Position numbers and translations under genes: made by a program. DNA of 64,000 bases from JAGXRK01 sp963804005 (lineage in GTDB: Bacteria > Bacteroidota > Ignavibacteria > Ignavibacteriales > Ignavibacteriaceae). The stretch spans positions 1 to 64,000 of the forward strand of contig CAWDOP010000018.1 of the NCBI GenBank assembly GCA_963804005.1, in the 5' to 3' direction. This document shows positions 26,458-36,105 of the stretch, in pieces (the first letter of the stretch is position 1; each line of letters starts with the position of its first letter). Under the pieces are notes generated by a model. The model was given only the letters and a program-made list of their open reading frames with translations. It did no database searches and was not told the origin of the DNA.

Positions 26458-27780
26458 ATGAATAATAAAGAAAAAATGGAATTGGCCGAGTGGGCAATAG
26501 AATATTCTATTAAAAGCGGTGCAAATGAATCGACTGTAGATATTTCAAATTCCAGGAATATTGAAATTGAGTACCGCGATAGAAAATTAGAGAAGCTTCA
26601 GGAATCAACGCAGAGTTCAATGAATCTACAAATATATACTGATAACCGTTACTCTAGTCATTCAACAAGCGATTTACGAAAAGAAGAGTTGAAAAAATTC
26701 ATTGAAGAAGCCGTTGCCAGCACAAAATATTTAACTAAAGATGAATTTCGTTCCTTACCTGATCCAAAATTTTATCCGTCAAAATTAGACATTGATTTAA
26801 ATCTAGCAGATTCTTCATATGAAAAAATTGATTCAGCAAGCCGAGTGAATCTCGCTTCAGAGATTGAAAAAGGAGCAATGGGAATAAGCGATCTTATAAT
26901 TTCCTCAACTGCCGGTTATTATGACAGATATTATGAAAATATTAAGATCCTCAGCAACGGTTTCAAGGGAGAATCTGCTGGAACAGTTTTTACTGCTGGT
27001 GCAGAAGTTACTGTTAATGATAATAAAGGCGGGCGGCCTGAAGATTGGTTCTATGCAACTACAAGATTCGGAAATGAATTACCTTCACCAAATTTTCTTG
27101 GCAGCGAAGCGGCAAAGAGAGCTTTAAGAAAAATAGGGCAGACAAAAATTGAATCTGGTGAATATCAAATGCTTGTTGAAAACAGAGCTAGCGGTAGATT
27201 ATTAACAGTATTCAGAGGGGCGATGACAGCAAGATCCATTCAACAGAAAAGTTCGTTTCTTGATGGTATGCTTGATAAAAAAATTGCTTCGGAAAAACTT
27301 ACTGTTATTGATGATCCCTTTATTAAAAAAGGATTGGGTTCAAGATTGTTCGACGGTGAAGGTATCGCTGCTGAGAAGAGAGTGATGATTGACAAAGGTG
27401 TATTGAAGAATTATTACATTGATAATTATTATGGTAAAAAGTTAGGATGGGACCCAACAACAGCAGGCCCTTCAAATTTGGTTTATAAATATGGATCAAA
27501 ATCTTTTGATGAATTACTTAAAGAAATCAAGAAAGGAATAATTGTTAGTGGATTCATCGGAGGAAATTCCAATAGCACTACTGGCGATTTCTCATTTGGT
27601 ATAGTTGGCCTATATGTCGAAGACGGTCAGATAGTAAAACCGGTAAATGAAATGAATATTTCTGGAAATGCAAAAGAATTTTGGAATCAGCTCGTTGAGA
27701 TGGGAAATGATCCTAATCAGTATTCTTCTAACTTAGTTCCTTCTATGCTTTTTGATAAAATACAATTCAGTGGAATATAG
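26458..27780 (+). CDS. tldE: TldE/PmbA-family partner subunit
   Basis: This 440-residue protein has PmbA/TldE landmarks: L-Y-/I-Y-T-D-N-R-Y-S-S-H-S-T-S-D near the N-terminus, G-E-Y-Q-M-L-V-E-N-R-A-S-G, and C-terminal G-N-S-N-S-T-T-G-D-F-S-F-G. It lacks the H-E-x-x-x-H zinc motif, as expected for the non-catalytic half. It has no signal peptide, unlike its partner TldD. If the complex works outside the cytoplasm, it would have to travel bound to TldD through the Tat system. A strong terminator hairpin follows at 27793-27820. Confidence 0.9.
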   Translation: MNNKEKMELAEWAIEYSIKSGANESTVDISNSRNIEIEYRDRKLEKLQESTQSSMNLQIYTDNRYSSHSTSDLRKEELKKFIEEAVASTKYLTKDEFRSLPDPKFYPSKLDIDLNLADSSYEKIDSASRVNLASEIEKGAMGISDLIISSTAGYYDRYYENIKILSNGFKGESAGTVFTAGAEVTVNDNKGGRPEDWFYATTRFGNELPSPNFLGSEAAKRALRKIGQTKIESGEYQMLVENRASGRLLTVFRGAMTARSIQQKSSFLDGMLDKKIASEKLTVIDDPFIKKGLGSRLFDGEGIAAEKRVMIDKGVLKNYYIDNYYGKKLGWDPTTAGPSNLVYKYGSKSFDELLKEIKKGIIVSGFIGGNSNSTTGDFSFGIVGLYVEDGQIVKPVNEMNISGNAKEFWNQLVEMGNDPNQYSSNLVPSMLFDKIQFSGI

Positions 27781-27792
27781 TTATTCTATTAT

Positions 27793-27820
27793 GGCTGTCA
27801 CCGAATTAAAGGTGACAGCC
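27793..27820 (+). terminator. Strong hairpin after tldE
   Basis: GGCTGTCACC (27793-27802) and GGTGACAGCC (27811-27820) form a perfect 10-bp stem with an 8-base loop, followed by GTTTAATG. It begins 13 bases after the tldE stop. Confidence 0.8.
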
Positions 27821-27917
27821 GTTTAATGATAGTCTAGGTAAGAATAATATCTTTTTAAAAATCGCTACTTACTTAACCCTTTCACCCGCCATTTCAAGGT
27901 TGTTTTTGGCACTTTGG

Positions 27918-28158
27918 CAACCGAAAGATCAACTTTTATATGTTTTCTCAGCGAGCAAAAACATCATCAATAAATTGGGAAAGAATTAAATTTATGCAAA
28001 ATTCTGTTGCTGAAGATGAAAGTGATCTTCTGGAGCAAACACATCAATTGATGAAAGAAAAAAATCTGTACAAAATTAATGTGAATTAATTGAATTCATT
28101 TGCGGAATATGCAGCAAAGACAATGCCTGATAAGGTAAATCAGTGGCTGGAAAAATAA
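27918..28158 (+). pseudogene. Decayed 3' fragment of a C69 dipeptidase gene
   Basis: This single frame reads F-Y-M-F-S-Q-R-A-K-T-S-S-I-N-W-E-R-I-K and ends F-A-E-Y-A-A-K-T-M-P-D-K-V-N-Q-W-L-E-K. It is interrupted once by TAA after K-I-N-V-N. It aligns without gaps to the last 75 or so codons of the intact dipeptidase at 22957-24387 (which has E-Y-A-A-K-K-I-L-D-K-V-N-K-W-L-K-K). No 5' part is present. This is a duplicated and inactivated gene end. Confidence 0.85.
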
Positions 28159-28214
28159 TGATCGTCAGATAAACGAATTATGCTAATTCTTAGTCGGAAA
28201 CTATTTTTTTTCTT

Positions 28215-28700
28215 TCATTTTTTAGGAAAAGAAATGTGCATCTGCCTGATAACCCACTTTTCATTTATCTTTTCCAAAACCCCCGTCCATCTTGCATTTT
28301 CCCATTTGTAAGGATTGCCATCCCATTCACCAAAATCATCAAGTAAACAATAGTACCAGGCAACTTTACCACATTCAGAGAATGTTATTCGCAAATTTTT
28401 AACTTCTGTATGTGTTGCCTTGAATCGTGGATCCATCCAGAATGAATTTGCTGTTTCTTCAACTTCGGCAAAACCGTTGATTTGGGAATCATTCGGATTG
28501 ATAATTAACAAACTGGAATCTCTTTGCAAAGTGCTGTAGAGAAGATCCAAATTTTTAGTTAAAGCCCATCCGATATTATCATTAATAACTTTTTCAATAA
28601 TTATTTTCTCTTGTTCGATATTCTCTTTACTTAATTTCTCATTTTTATCGGAGCAAGAGAGGAGAAGCGTTATCGTTAGAATAAGAATAATTGTTTTCAT
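28215..28700 (-). CDS. NTF2/SnoaL-like lipoprotein
   Basis: This 161-residue product has a lipoprotein signal (I-L-T-I-T-L-L-L-S-C). The mature part is a single NTF2/SnoaL-like cone domain with the diagnostic end W-E-N-A-R-W-T-G-V-L-E-K-I-N-E-K-W-V-I. It is clearly paralogous to the C-terminal domain of the rhodanese fusion at 38245-39045, sharing the F-W-x-x-P-x-F-K-A spacing, the A-W-Y/F-Y-C-L/M-L segment and the W-E-N-x-R-W-T-G-V-L-E-K block. NTF2-like domains bind small ligands or act as isomerases; the ligand here is unknown. It is the last gene of the minus-strand arm 33869 to 28215. Confidence 0.75.
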   Translation of the reverse strand: MKTIILILTITLLLSCSDKNEKLSKENIEQEKIIIEKVINDNIGWALTKNLDLLYSTLQRDSSLLIINPNDSQINGFAEVEETANSFWMDPRFKATHTEVKNLRITFSECGKVAWYYCLLDDFGEWDGNPYKWENARWTGVLEKINEKWVIRQMHISFPKK

Positions 28701-28738
28701 ATTATAAAAGTCATGCTGTATTAGAACTATCTGTTTAA

Positions 28739-29239
28739 CTATTTAGCTGTAAATTCAATTACATGTCCGGGCATCCAAGGCCCGAACGCATTCTGGAACC
28801 ACCTGTCAGTCATTTTACCTTCCCCAGTAAATTCAAAAGTATTTTTGAAATCAAATGTTTTTTCGGGAAAGGATATTGTCCCTTTAATTGTAATGATACC
28901 TTCTTCAACAGTTACAAAACCTTTCTGATAGATACCTTTTTCATTTACAATTAGCATCGCTACTTTCTGTTCACCTCTATCCCAATAGAAGTATCCTTCG
29001 GAATTAGAATTACGTTCCGGTGTACATCCAGTAAATTTGACAATTGTTCCATCCCAAAGCATTTTGTATTCATGAATTGTCTCCCATGATGCAGAGCCAT
29101 CCGGAGATTTTAATTCACCGCCCCATTTTTGATTTAGCAAGGGCTCAAGAACGCTCAAATTTTCATTTAATGTCTGGGCAGCTGATGGCAGTTGATACAT
29201 CAGTGTTAAAAGTATAACAAATTTGATAGCAGTTCTCAT
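28739..29239 (-). CDS. Small secreted beta-rich protein (paralogue of 42682-43187)
   Basis: This 166-residue protein has a signal peptide (V-I-L-L-T-L-M-Y-Q-L-P-S-A-A). The mature protein is beta-rich, with L-x-x-L-E-P-L-L-N-Q-K-W-G-G-E near the start, G-Y-F-Y-W-D in the middle and F-K-N-T-F-E-F-T-G-E-G-K at the end. These segments recur in the frameshifted paralogue on the other arm. The size and strand pattern suggest a lipocalin-like or DUF1579-like barrel, but I do not claim the family. It lies 24 bases after the 29264-31138 gene and 38 before the NTF2-like gene. Confidence 0.6.
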   Translation of the reverse strand: MRTAIKFVILLTLMYQLPSAAQTLNENLSVLEPLLNQKWGGELKSPDGSASWETIHEYKMLWDGTIVKFTGCTPERNSNSEGYFYWDRGEQKVAMLIVNEKGIYQKGFVTVEEGIITIKGTISFPEKTFDFKNTFEFTGEGKMTDRWFQNAFGPWMPGHVIEFTAK

Positions 29240-29263
29240 ATAAAATATCTTCCTGAAAAAGTT

Positions 29264-31138
29264 TTATTTTGTGAGTGAATAAGCATCAATAGTATTTGCA
29301 ATGAAAGTTGGAATAATGAATAACTTCTTATCCTTAATGTATGCGAAGTCAGCGATATAATTGCCAGGTGTTGAAGTATTCAGTAATAAGGTTTTTTCTC
29401 CCTTTTGGGAAACACGATACAGTTTTCCGTTGTAATCTGAAATTAAATAATTGCCATTTCCATCAGCTTGAATGCCGTCAACATTAGAACCGCTTTCCAA
29501 TTCCACAACTGTTTCGATTGTTTTATCATTAATGTCTGCTGAAATCAGCTTCGCATTTTGTCCAATCAAAAGTTTATCATTGTCGACAAGCAATCCATTT
29601 GGTCCATCCAAATTATCGAGCCACATCTCGAGCACAGAGTTCGAATATTTATAAACAGCATTAGCAGGCATATCAGAAATAAAAATTGTACCATCTACTG
29701 CTATGGCAACATCATTTGGCCCGCGCATTCCGGTTAAAGGTAGTTTTTCGATTACTTCTTTTTTTGTAATATCTATAACATTCAAAGCAGTGCGCTCAAC
29801 AGCATACAGAAGATTATTCTGAATGCACATGCCGGTCGGCATTCTCAAACCTTTGATCCACTCTTTGTCAAGGACTTCTCCAGTCAGAGAAATTTTGGAA
29901 AGGTATTCATTTCCATCATTGAAATAATTAGCAACATAACAAACACTGTTTGCCGGATCATATACAACAGCCTCCGGAAGAGAAAGTGAATCTTTCTGCG
30001 ACCAAGTTTTTACTAAAGACGGATGTAAAAATGTTTCATCCTCCTTACGGAAACAGAAACCCCATCCTCCCATACTTTCGCCAACCAGAACTAATAATTC
30101 GTTCGCACCTTCTTTTAATGGAAGAAATACATTATCAGAATATCCGACTATCCCAAGAAAAGATTTATCACGTGATTGATATGCTGAGTTACCAAAGAAT
30201 AAAGGTTGTTTGTTTAAGAATATTGTTATGTAATCACTGTAACCAAAACCCACACGAAGCAGTGTATCACGTTCTGCTATAATTGTAGTTCTTGCAAAAA
30301 CACAATCACCTAATCGTGATTTGCGTGAATATATATGGGAAACATCTACCAATCCTTCTCTATTAGGTTTTATAGATTGCCATTCTATTCTGGAAAAATA
30401 ATCACTATCAGGATATTTTGTGAAGTCAACTTCTTTTAAACTTATTTGTTCTGACAATTCCCATTCAGTAATAATTCCACACATTGCTTCTCTCTGAACA
30501 ACTGCGGGAAGCGATAAAGTATCAATAATTTCATAAGAAAAATTTGAATAATATGCTGTTCCATCAATAGGGCCGGATAAAGCCATAGTCCCGGAGCTCT
30601 CACCATAAGCAAGCGGCTCAATAATTAATGAAGGATTGGTCTCTTCATTCCAGAACACACAGGCTTGATTGCCGGAGACAACTATCTTAAGATGATTCCA
30701 TTTATCAGGCAGTATATCAAGTGAAGATGTTTTGCCCAAACCATTATAGAGTTGCCAGCTGTCAACACCGTTAAATGTGGGTGCATATTGAAGAGCGTCA
30801 TCATAAAAGGGTGAACGATGGGGACGAATATATATTCTTTCATAATTCAATTGATCTTTTACACGAAACAAAACTCCCGGATAAGACCGCGCTCTGTCAG
30901 TTGTTGCAACGTCAACCTCAATTATCCCGTTTTTAAGATTAACGTCATTCAAAAAGGCAGCACCCATTAAAGCTTGCCGCTCGAGATGTTCTACTACCTT
31001 AGCGCGGCTTTTGTCCCACTGATCCGAAGAAAAATCTACCGTTACTTTTTGTGAGAATACTCGGGCAGGCACAAACGTTATAAACATTGTAATTAATAAA
31101 ACGAAATACCGAACTTTTACAAATAAATTTAACTTCAT
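29264..31138 (-). CDS. Secreted protein with lectin-like domain and SMP-30/NHL-type propeller
   Basis: This 624-residue protein has a signal peptide (V-L-L-I-T-M-F-I-T-F-V-P-A). Residues about 30-210 resemble a LamG/concanavalin-like jelly roll (G-V-L-F-R-V-K-D, G-T-A-Y-Y-S-N-F). The central region (about 225-385) is beta-rich. The C-terminal 250 residues are repeated propeller blades like SMP-30/gluconolactonase or NHL proteins: M-P-T-G-M-C-I-Q-N-N-L-L-Y, G-P-N-D-V-A-I-A-V-D-G-T-I-F-I-S-D, D-G-P-N-G-L-L-V-D. Such domains bind Ca2+ and carbohydrates or lactones. Catalysis is uncertain. It lies 67 bases downstream of the DUF5916 gene on the same strand. Confidence 0.7.
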   Translation of the reverse strand: MKLNLFVKVRYFVLLITMFITFVPARVFSQKVTVDFSSDQWDKSRAKVVEHLERQALMGAAFLNDVNLKNGIIEVDVATTDRARSYPGVLFRVKDQLNYERIYIRPHRSPFYDDALQYAPTFNGVDSWQLYNGLGKTSSLDILPDKWNHLKIVVSGNQACVFWNEETNPSLIIEPLAYGESSGTMALSGPIDGTAYYSNFSYEIIDTLSLPAVVQREAMCGIITEWELSEQISLKEVDFTKYPDSDYFSRIEWQSIKPNREGLVDVSHIYSRKSRLGDCVFARTTIIAERDTLLRVGFGYSDYITIFLNKQPLFFGNSAYQSRDKSFLGIVGYSDNVFLPLKEGANELLVLVGESMGGWGFCFRKEDETFLHPSLVKTWSQKDSLSLPEAVVYDPANSVCYVANYFNDGNEYLSKISLTGEVLDKEWIKGLRMPTGMCIQNNLLYAVERTALNVIDITKKEVIEKLPLTGMRGPNDVAIAVDGTIFISDMPANAVYKYSNSVLEMWLDNLDGPNGLLVDNDKLLIGQNAKLISADINDKTIETVVELESGSNVDGIQADGNGNYLISDYNGKLYRVSQKGEKTLLLNTSTPGNYIADFAYIKDKKLFIIPTFIANTIDAYSLTK

Positions 31139-31205
31139 AGTTCTTCCTTGTTTAAAATGATTTTTACAAAATTATTGTGCCATTTAATCATTCTGATATA
31201 TATAA

Positions 31206-33869
31206 TTATAACCAGTAAGTCAGTTTCAGCATAAATATATTGTCGGGCCTAACACCAAAAAGATTATTCATTGAATTACCAAAACGGAAATCTCCATTAG
31301 AATCGACGTCTTCACGGCTCTGAGTCCAAACCAGGTAGAGAGTTGACCCCGGTAGATATTCCCAACGCAATACGGCATTACCTCGCAGAGAAATATAGTT
31401 GAAATCGGGATTGCCAATTGTTATTGCTTCGGACGGACCATCTCCGTCAGAATCAAGAGTATATAAAATATCTCCCTCGGGATAAATTGTTTCTTCCAGG
31501 GTTGAACCATTTTCACCATACTTTGTAAAATCATATGATTTGGGTCTAACGAGATATTTAAAATCGCTGTATTTCCCTGAAGCAATGAACGGTTGCACAT
31601 AAATCTGAAAACTAAGTTTAGGATTAATAATCCAATCTGCTCTAATATCAGCAGCAAATGTCGTTTGATCCAGATGAGCAAAAACATATCTATTATCATA
31701 TGTTTCTGTTGCTGTAAGATCGGAAAAGCTGCAAACCCATTGTGCTTCTGAAATATCTTTTGAAAATTGAGGACCAACAGAAAGCGTTAAAGTAGGAAGA
31801 GCTTTAAACTCAAAATTTGTATAGATCGAGCGCGAATCTCCATCAGCACTATAGCTTAAATACCCACCAAGATATCCAACCCACCAAACACGGTTGTCTG
31901 TATTAAGATCGATACTAATTGATTTACTTTCGGGATTCACTGTCAATGGACCTCCTCTAGTACGTCTAGCATTTAGTGTAGATGGAGTATATGAAAAAGT
32001 AATGTTACCACCATAATAATCCCGCAGATTAATGTAGCTTGCAAACCAGTAACCCTGTGATGTCCTGTTTCCCCCGAAATCATAACTTACAAATGTAGCT
32101 GCTTGAATACCTGCATTCTGATAAAAATCTGTGGGTTCATTCCACCTGTAACTTGTAAAAAAGTGTGCGTTGATAAGATCACTATATGAAGCGAAACCGA
32201 GATCATTAACTTCAAATTTTGGACTGATTAATCCGACTGCAGTATTGAAGGTCCATCTCCCACGGTTTTTATTAAGCATTAGACGACCGCTGTATCCTGT
32301 TAAAGAAGTTGCTGAGCTATCAACGGAAATATGACTGGCATCGGGACGCTGGAAGTAGTGCAATGAGCTTCGTTGAAGAGCAGTCATCCGTTCGTTATTT
32401 CCACTTACATTTGATAATGCTGCCCAGCCGGTGAGCACATACGTATTTTCATCGTCCAAAAAAGTCCAGCCGTCAGTTCCCAAAATAAAAGCATTTTTAT
32501 TTACTGAACTTCGTAGAGATTGATCACTAAAGAAACGATTTGTAAATGTTGTGAGAAAACCAATACCCTGATCACCAGAATTAAAATCTCTTTGCGCTCT
32601 TACAATTCCGTAGTATGTTAATGGTTCAATCTCAACACTTGATCGCTCTCCTGCCAGATCGATATCGGCGAATTCGCGTTGTGTAAGTGCGTGAATAGTT
32701 CCGATTTTCCAGCTATCATAAATTTGTCCTGAGATTTTAGCGGCGCCCAGAATGTGGGTGCCATTGGGAATGTCTGCATAATTATAATCAGGGAGACCTC
32801 CTTGTGGTGATCTGCCGATTCTTCTGCTGTAAAAAATATTTGGATTCGGCCAGTTAAAAGAAATATTTTGAGTTGTTCCTCCACGACCAAAGCGATATAT
32901 GCTCGTTCCTTCAGTGAAGAAAGGGCGCTTTTCTGTGAAGGTATGTTCAACATCAGATAGATTTACAATTGCCGGATCGACTTCAACCTGACCGAAATCC
33001 GGGTTTATTGTTCCATTTAGAGTAAGACTGCTTCCAAGTCCGGCTCTTACATCAAGACCAAAGCCCGGGTTATAGTTTTCACCCGAATTAAAAGGATCGC
33101 CTGGATCATTATTAAGATACTCTGCTTTTCCTGTTACATAAGGCAATAATTCAATTCTTGACGGAGGTGTAATTCCTTCAATACCGACCAAATCAAAAAA
33201 CCGCGAGGTAAATCCGCTCTCGTTCCTTGGTGTATAAACAAGCATATCAGTCTCAAATCTGCGGCTGATAAAGCGTTCAACATTGATTCCCCAAACCTGT
33301 TTGTCTCCTTCGTTAAACCGAATCTGAGAATATGGGATTTTCATTTCAATCGACCATCCTTCATCATCGATGTATGAGACACCTTCCCAGACACCATCCC
33401 ACGAAAGATCATTTGGTTGTTTAACATCATTTTCTATCAAGCCGTCAGCAAGTGCACCCGCGGCAGAAACATAGAAAAAGTAACCGCTCCTTTTATCTCT
33501 ATAAGAATCGAGATACAAAACGCATCCGTCTGAAGGATCTCCCCAAATAAAATCGCGCCGTACAAGGCGTGCCATTATAGAATCCGGGCGAGTATCATAG
33601 TATTTAGCGGCAAAATAAATTGCTTCGTCATCGTACGCTACCCAAAATTCTGATTCCTGCGTAGGTTTCAATCCCTGGTCGGGATCCTGCTGTACTAATT
33701 GATTGTATCCTGGGCGCTGCCAAGCTTGCTCTGTTAAAAGACCATCTATTACAATTTGATTGTTTGTTCTAACCGCAACAATTTGTTTATCAGAGGTATT
33801 CTTGTCGGCAGGTGATGAATGCTGTAAAGCAACAGAGAAAAAAAGAAGAAACAATAAAACGCTTTTCAT
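31206..33869 (-). CDS. DUF5916-type outer-membrane protein with CBM9-like domain
   Basis: This 887-residue protein has a signal peptide (L-L-F-L-L-F-F-S-V-A-L). An N-terminal carbohydrate-binding family 9-like domain (about 35-225) includes I-D-G-L-L-T-E-Q-A-W, V-A-Y-D-D-E-A-I-Y-F-A and a late I-P-Y-S-Q-I-R-F. The remaining 650 residues form the DUF5916 beta-barrel-like region, with P-D-F-G-Q-V-E-V-D-P-A, E-K-R-P-F-F-T-E-G and F-Y-S-R-R-I-G, and a terminal aromatic. The family is common in Bacteroidota, and its function is unknown. It leads the minus-strand arm and has a paralogue at 39171-41579 in the opposite arm. Confidence 0.88.
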   Translation of the reverse strand: MKSVLLFLLFFSVALQHSSPADKNTSDKQIVAVRTNNQIVIDGLLTEQAWQRPGYNQLVQQDPDQGLKPTQESEFWVAYDDEAIYFAAKYYDTRPDSIMARLVRRDFIWGDPSDGCVLYLDSYRDKRSGYFFYVSAAGALADGLIENDVKQPNDLSWDGVWEGVSYIDDEGWSIEMKIPYSQIRFNEGDKQVWGINVERFISRRFETDMLVYTPRNESGFTSRFFDLVGIEGITPPSRIELLPYVTGKAEYLNNDPGDPFNSGENYNPGFGLDVRAGLGSSLTLNGTINPDFGQVEVDPAIVNLSDVEHTFTEKRPFFTEGTSIYRFGRGGTTQNISFNWPNPNIFYSRRIGRSPQGGLPDYNYADIPNGTHILGAAKISGQIYDSWKIGTIHALTQREFADIDLAGERSSVEIEPLTYYGIVRAQRDFNSGDQGIGFLTTFTNRFFSDQSLRSSVNKNAFILGTDGWTFLDDENTYVLTGWAALSNVSGNNERMTALQRSSLHYFQRPDASHISVDSSATSLTGYSGRLMLNKNRGRWTFNTAVGLISPKFEVNDLGFASYSDLINAHFFTSYRWNEPTDFYQNAGIQAATFVSYDFGGNRTSQGYWFASYINLRDYYGGNITFSYTPSTLNARRTRGGPLTVNPESKSISIDLNTDNRVWWVGYLGGYLSYSADGDSRSIYTNFEFKALPTLTLSVGPQFSKDISEAQWVCSFSDLTATETYDNRYVFAHLDQTTFAADIRADWIINPKLSFQIYVQPFIASGKYSDFKYLVRPKSYDFTKYGENGSTLEETIYPEGDILYTLDSDGDGPSEAITIGNPDFNYISLRGNAVLRWEYLPGSTLYLVWTQSREDVDSNGDFRFGNSMNNLFGVRPDNIFMLKLTYWL

Positions 33870-34513
33870 AGTTTTAAACTCCGGATTTTATTTGCTCAAT
33901 TATATGAAAAACCTTAGTTGAATTGGACGTAAACTTAATCGGTGGTATAAGGAGATGATAAACGGATTAAAATTATTTTGTTCGAAGAACTGATTTAATC
34001 ACTTTTTATATAAGCAACACAATGTGTAGTTACATTAATTTAAAATAATATTCTTAAAGGTAAGTCTCAGGTATGTTTGCCACTATATTGGGAGTTCACA
34101 AAATAATGTAAAATTATTCCAAAGTATATTTTACATTAATGCAATCCACCATTTATTCTAACCGATAATCCAACAAATAAGCTATTCTATAACAAATTGA
34201 ACTACATCATAAAGGTATCAGTCTATTTTTATATATAAATTTTTATTGAATATTATTTGTGACATGATTTGACAAATGAAAATATATGTTCAGGTAAAAA
34301 TCATTCTAATTATATATAACATAGCCTGTTATTTAACCTCACAATTGAATTTATCTGTACTGTCATTCGATACTATGTCTTTGACATTTCAAAAGCTTAA
34401 TGTTTCCGATGAACTCGGCATAGTACGTACTGCTTACAAAGGGCAATCAGGAATTGCTTGGTGAAGAAACAAATATTTGAAATTACACAAGAAAAATGAA
34501 CAAAGAGGTCATA
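33870..34513 (+). other. Gene-free divergent region between the two arms
   Basis: This 644-base AT-rich region separates the DUF5916 gene (minus) from the M28 peptidase gene (plus). It contains repeat copy 2 (33992-34058). A short frame at 34276-34464 has no coding character. I see no clear inverted repeat. It must hold promoters for both arms. Confidence 0.5.
33992..34058 (+). repeat. Intergenic repeat, copy 2
   Basis: This copy contains ATCACTTTTTATATAAGCA, then A-CACAATG, an AT-rich stretch and ATATTCTTAAA, in the same order as at 24389-24450 just after the dipeptidase gene. About 65 bases are shared with several substitutions. Confidence 0.6.
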
Positions 34514-36076
34514 ATGAAAAAAGTATGGACAATGGTAATCGTTCTTTCTCTTTTTATCCCGTCATTAATATTTTCACAAAAGGAATCAACCGAAAGGGAT
34601 TCAGAAGTGATCGAAAGGTTAAACGCCAATTTGGAATTTCTGGCCGATGATGCGCTTGAGGGCAGAAACGCTTCTTCGATGGGTGAAAAAATTGCGGCTC
34701 GTTTCATTAAGACAGAGCTGGAAAAGAATAATATCAAACCTTTCGGTGATAACGAAACTTATTTTCAAAATTTTAATGTGAAAGTAAGGCGTCTTTCAGA
34801 AGAGCCGAAAGTGCCTTTGATTGACAAATCCGGTAATGTGTTAGACTATTTAACCCCAGGTCCTGATTTCATCGTTGACGACTCAAAAATATTTGATTCA
34901 CTGTTCATGAAGAAAAATGCCGAAATTGTTTTTGCAGGATATGGCATTACAGCCGATGAATATGGATATGATGATTATAAAAATATTGATGTGAAAGGCA
35001 AGATTGTTATGTTGTTAGCCGGCGAACCAGTAAGTGATGACTACAACTTTTTCAAAGGTAAGGATCCTACTCCATATTCATCAGGTGCCAAGAAAACTGT
35101 AATTGCTGAAAAAAACGGTGCGGTTGGATTAATTATTCTAATGCCGGACGGTGCTCTGAATTTATGGCATATCTACAATTCTATGATGATGACAGGCGAT
35201 ATGAAATTTATGGATGAAAACCATTCGCCGACGGGAGGGTTACCATACATAATGATGACTTTGGAGGGAGCGGAAAAAATATTAAAAGGTGAAAACCTTT
35301 CTATTGAAGAAGTAAAAAAAATTCGAACCGGTGAAATCAAATCCAGATCGTACAAATTAAATAAGCAAACCGGGTTCTATTTCGATGTTCTTGAAAGAGA
35401 AGAATCAATACAGAATGTAATTGGGATAATTGAGGGTAACGATCCTCAACTTAAAAACGAATTTATAGTACTTAGTGCGCACTATGATCATGTTGGAGTA
35501 TATGACGGTGATGTTTGCAACGGAGCCAATGACAATGGATCGGGAACCGTTGCTATTTTAGAACTTGCAAAAAGATTTTCCGAAGAGAAAAAAAATAAGC
35601 GATCTATAATTTTCGCTTTTTTCACTGCAGAGGAAAAAGGATTGGTTGGTGCGCAGTATTTTGTACATAATTTCGGGCGACTGAATAACGTCATCGCAAA
35701 CATTAATATCGATATGTGCAGCCGTGGCGACGAAAACACTATCTATACTATTGGTGCAGATAGAACAAGTACAGAATTCGCAAAAATTATAGAGACAGCA
35801 AATTCAGAAACGGTTAAAATGAACTTAGATGCTTCTCTCAGCAATACTATTAATTTTCAACTGAGTGACCATTATCAGTTTGCACTAAATAAAATCCCGG
35901 CTTTATTCTTATTTGATAATTTCCTTGAGGGACTCCACGGTCCAAAAGATGAAGTTCAATATGTTAACTTTAACAAGATTAATAAAACAATCAATCTCAC
36001 AGAAAGAATCGTTGATAAAATTTCCGAATTAAATCACCGTCTTGTTTTTGACGGTAAAGTTGATAATCATAAATAA
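34514..36076 (+). CDS. Secreted M28 zinc aminopeptidase
   Basis: The product is about 520 residues from ATG at 34514 (AGAGG upstream; an upstream ATG at 34496 would add six residues). Signal peptide: V-I-V-L-S-L-F-I-P-S-L-I-F-S. The protein has a protease-associated-like insertion (about 110-270) and the M28 catalytic core: S-A-H-Y-D-H (zinc His), N-G-A-N-D-N-G-S-G (bridging Asp), F-T-A-E-E-K-G (catalytic and zinc Glu), N-I-D-M (zinc Asp) and a late D-H-Y-Q-F. All five metal residues appear present. It should release N-terminal amino acids in the periplasm or outside. It leads the plus-strand arm, 29 bases before the MBL fusion gene. Confidence 0.92.
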   Translation: MKKVWTMVIVLSLFIPSLIFSQKESTERDSEVIERLNANLEFLADDALEGRNASSMGEKIAARFIKTELEKNNIKPFGDNETYFQNFNVKVRRLSEEPKVPLIDKSGNVLDYLTPGPDFIVDDSKIFDSLFMKKNAEIVFAGYGITADEYGYDDYKNIDVKGKIVMLLAGEPVSDDYNFFKGKDPTPYSSGAKKTVIAEKNGAVGLIILMPDGALNLWHIYNSMMMTGDMKFMDENHSPTGGLPYIMMTLEGAEKILKGENLSIEEVKKIRTGEIKSRSYKLNKQTGFYFDVLEREESIQNVIGIIEGNDPQLKNEFIVLSAHYDHVGVYDGDVCNGANDNGSGTVAILELAKRFSEEKKNKRSIIFAFFTAEEKGLVGAQYFVHNFGRLNNVIANINIDMCSRGDENTIYTIGADRTSTEFAKIIETANSETVKMNLDASLSNTINFQLSDHYQFALNKIPALFLFDNFLEGLHGPKDEVQYVNFNKINKTINLTERIVDKISELNHRLVFDGKVDNHK

Positions 36077-36105
36077 AATATTCATTTAATTCAAAGAATA
36101 AGAAA

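Noticed and set aside
34276..34464. 62-codon frame upstream of the M28 gene
   Set aside because: No ribosome site, unusual composition and no signal or domain; it sits in promoter-containing divergent space.
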